6,819 bases of DNA from Paracoccaceae bacterium. GTDB taxonomy: Bacteria > Pseudomonadota > Alphaproteobacteria > Rhodobacterales > Rhodobacteraceae. Below are positions 5,712-6,819 of the stretch, one piece after another. Position 1 is the stretch's first letter; every line of letters begins with the position of its first letter. A model generated the notes under the pieces. It was not told where the DNA came from. It saw only the letters and a program-made list of their open reading frames with translations, and did not search any database. The DNA is taken from the NCBI GenBank assembly GCA_025458985.1, contig JALORM010000303.1, positions 1 through 6,819 of the forward strand, in the 5' to 3' direction. The position numbers and the translations under genes were made by a program.

Positions 5712-6819
5712 TCAGCCGCTGTCCGGACCGCAGAGGCGCGCGTGTTCCTGTATCGCGAAGCGGTCGGTCATCCCCGAGACGTAGTCGCAGACCACCCGCG
5801 CCAGCGCCGCCTCGTCGGTGCCCGCGCGGCCGACATCGGGCTGCCAGTCCTCCGGCAGGAGGCCGGGCCGGGCCATGAACCGGGGGAACAGGTCCCGGAC
5901 CATCGCGGTCACGCGGGCACGTTCTTCCATCACGCTCGGGGCGCGGTACATCCGGTGGAACAGGAAGGACCGGATTGCCTTCAGTTCCTGATAGAGCTTC
6001 TTCGAGAACCGGATCACGGTGGTGCCCATCGCCCGGATCTCGTCGGCGCTGCGGGGCTGGGCGGCGGCTAGGCGCGCCTCGGCCACGGCGATCACGTCCT
6101 CGACCATCACGCCGAAGACGCGGCGCAGCGCCTCGTGCCGGCGCCGCATCGGGTCGAGCCCGGGATAGAGCGCGTCGACCTCGGCGAAGGCCGGGCCGGT
6201 CACGGGAAGCTCCATCAAGTCCGCTTCGGTGAAGAGGCCGGCCCGCAGCCCGTCGTGCAGGTCGTGGTGGTTGTAGGCCACGTCGTCGGCGATGGCCGCG
6301 ACCTGCGCCTCGGCCGAGGCATAAGTGTGAAGCTCCAGGTCGTAGAGGCGGTTGAACTCGTCCAGCGCGACCGGATAGGGCGCCGCCACCGGGCCGTTGT
6401 GCTTGGCGATGCCCTCGAGCGTCTCCCACGTCAGGTTGAGCCCGTCGAAGTCGGCGTAGTGCCGCTCCAGCGCGGTGACGATGCGGATCGCCTGCGCGTT
6501 GTGGTCGAAGCCGCCATAGGGCGCCATCAGGTCGTGCAGCGCGTCCTCGCCGGTATGGCCGAAGGGCGGGTGGCCGAGGTCGTGCGCCAGCGCCACCGCT
6601 TCGGCGAGGTCGAGGTTCAGCCGAAGGGTTCCGGCGATGGTGCGCGCCACCTGCGCCACCTCGATCGTGTGGGTCAGGCGGGTACGGTAGTAATCGCCCT
6701 CGTGTTCCACGAAGACCTGGGTCTTGTGCTTCAGCCGCCGGAAGGCCGAGGAATGGATGATCCGGTCCCGGTCGCGCTGGAATGGCGAGCGGAAGGTGGA
6801 CATCTTCTCGGGCCAGAGC
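5712..6819 (-). CDS. dgt: Deoxyguanosinetriphosphate triphosphohydrolase-like protein (HD domain), 5' end outside the window
   Basis: A cytoplasmic HD-superfamily enzyme of the Dgt-like type, hydrolysing dNTPs to deoxynucleoside and triphosphate to control nucleotide pools. Numbering from the internal Met at 6803, the signature RSPFQRDRDRIIHSSAFRRL (5-24) is followed by KTQVF (27-31), RTRLTHTIEVAQ (40-51) with metal ligand His45, HDLGHPPFGHTGE (74-86) with His74-Asp75, GGFDHNAQ (97-104), and AIADDVAYNHHDLHDG (170-185) holding the last metal-binding Asp. The end has CDYVSGMTDRFAIQEH, also typical. All HD residues are present. The frame stays open through the right edge (LWPEK before the Met), and family members start some 15-25 residues earlier, so the true start is probably beyond 6819 and the Met at 6803 is internal. 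The gene converges on the membrane-protein gene with 7 nt between stops. Confidence 0.93.
   Translation of the reverse strand, partial: LWPEKMSTFRSPFQRDRDRIIHSSAFRRLKHKTQVFVEHEGDYYRTRLTHTIEVAQVARTIAGTLRLNLDLAEAVALAHDLGHPPFGHTGEDALHDLMAPYGGFDHNAQAIRIVTALERHYADFDGLNLTWETLEGIAKHNGPVAAPYPVALDEFNRLYDLELHTYASAEAQVAAIADDVAYNHHDLHDGLRAGLFTEADLMELPVTGPAFAEVDALYPGLDPMRRRHEALRRVFGVMVEDVIAVAEARLAAAQPRSADEIRAMGTTVIRFSKKLYQELKAIRSFLFHRMYRAPSVMEERARVTAMVRDLFPRFMARPGLLPEDWQPDVGRAGTDEAALARVVCDYVSGMTDRFAIQEHARLCGPDSG

Noticed and set aside
3566..5784. Very long open frames crossing argS and the membrane gene on both strands (minus 3566-5401, plus 4111-5784)
   Set aside because: Both run through two genes of opposite direction and through the intergenic spacer, with Arg- or Gly-rich nonsense; high GC makes stops rare.
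1..6819. tRNA or rRNA genes, CRISPR arrays, insertion sequences, phage or toxin-antitoxin genes, attachment sites
   Set aside because: None seen by eye; all sizeable stretches are accounted for by the listed genes, and spacers are at most about 76 nt.

Overview
The window is GC-rich, bacterial and densely coding. Base composition, codon choice and protein sequences suggest an alphaproteobacterium, most likely of the Rhodobacterales/Rhodobacteraceae. That assignment rests on recalled family sequences and recalled gene order; genus cannot be told from the window.

The left two thirds is a minus-strand cluster, transcribed right to left: argS (arginyl-tRNA synthetase), a membrane-anchored SPOR-domain protein, nagZ (peptidoglycan recycling glycosidase), scpA (kleisin of the SMC-ScpAB condensin) and, apparently, the first codons of scpB at the left edge. 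From the SPOR gene onward the genes are tightly packed: 19 nt between SPOR and nagZ, an 8-nt overlap nagZ/scpA, a 4-nt overlap scpA/scpB. This looks like one operon joining wall metabolism, septal peptidoglycan binding and chromosome segregation. A candidate promoter lies just upstream of argS.

Right of argS is a plus-strand gene for a very hydrophobic multi-pass membrane protein of unknown function (4655-5704), divergent from argS. It converges, across 7 nt and a GC hairpin, on dgt, a minus-strand HD-domain dNTP triphosphohydrolase that runs off the right edge. The housekeeping genes are otherwise ordinary; the membrane gene is the only accessory-looking one.

The main anomaly is in argS. 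The coding sequence breaks at about 3576: roughly 34 codons of the conserved catalytic core are missing, and the reading frame changes at the same point. Because the DNA is GC-rich, the wrong frame stays open to 2911 and gives a 555-residue chimeric ORF that could pass for a normal-length enzyme. Since arginyl-tRNA synthetase is indispensable, this is either an assembly or sequence error or a real lesion compensated by another copy. I found no tRNA, rRNA, CRISPR, insertion sequence, phage gene or convincing new system, and no gene-free stretch above 300 bases.
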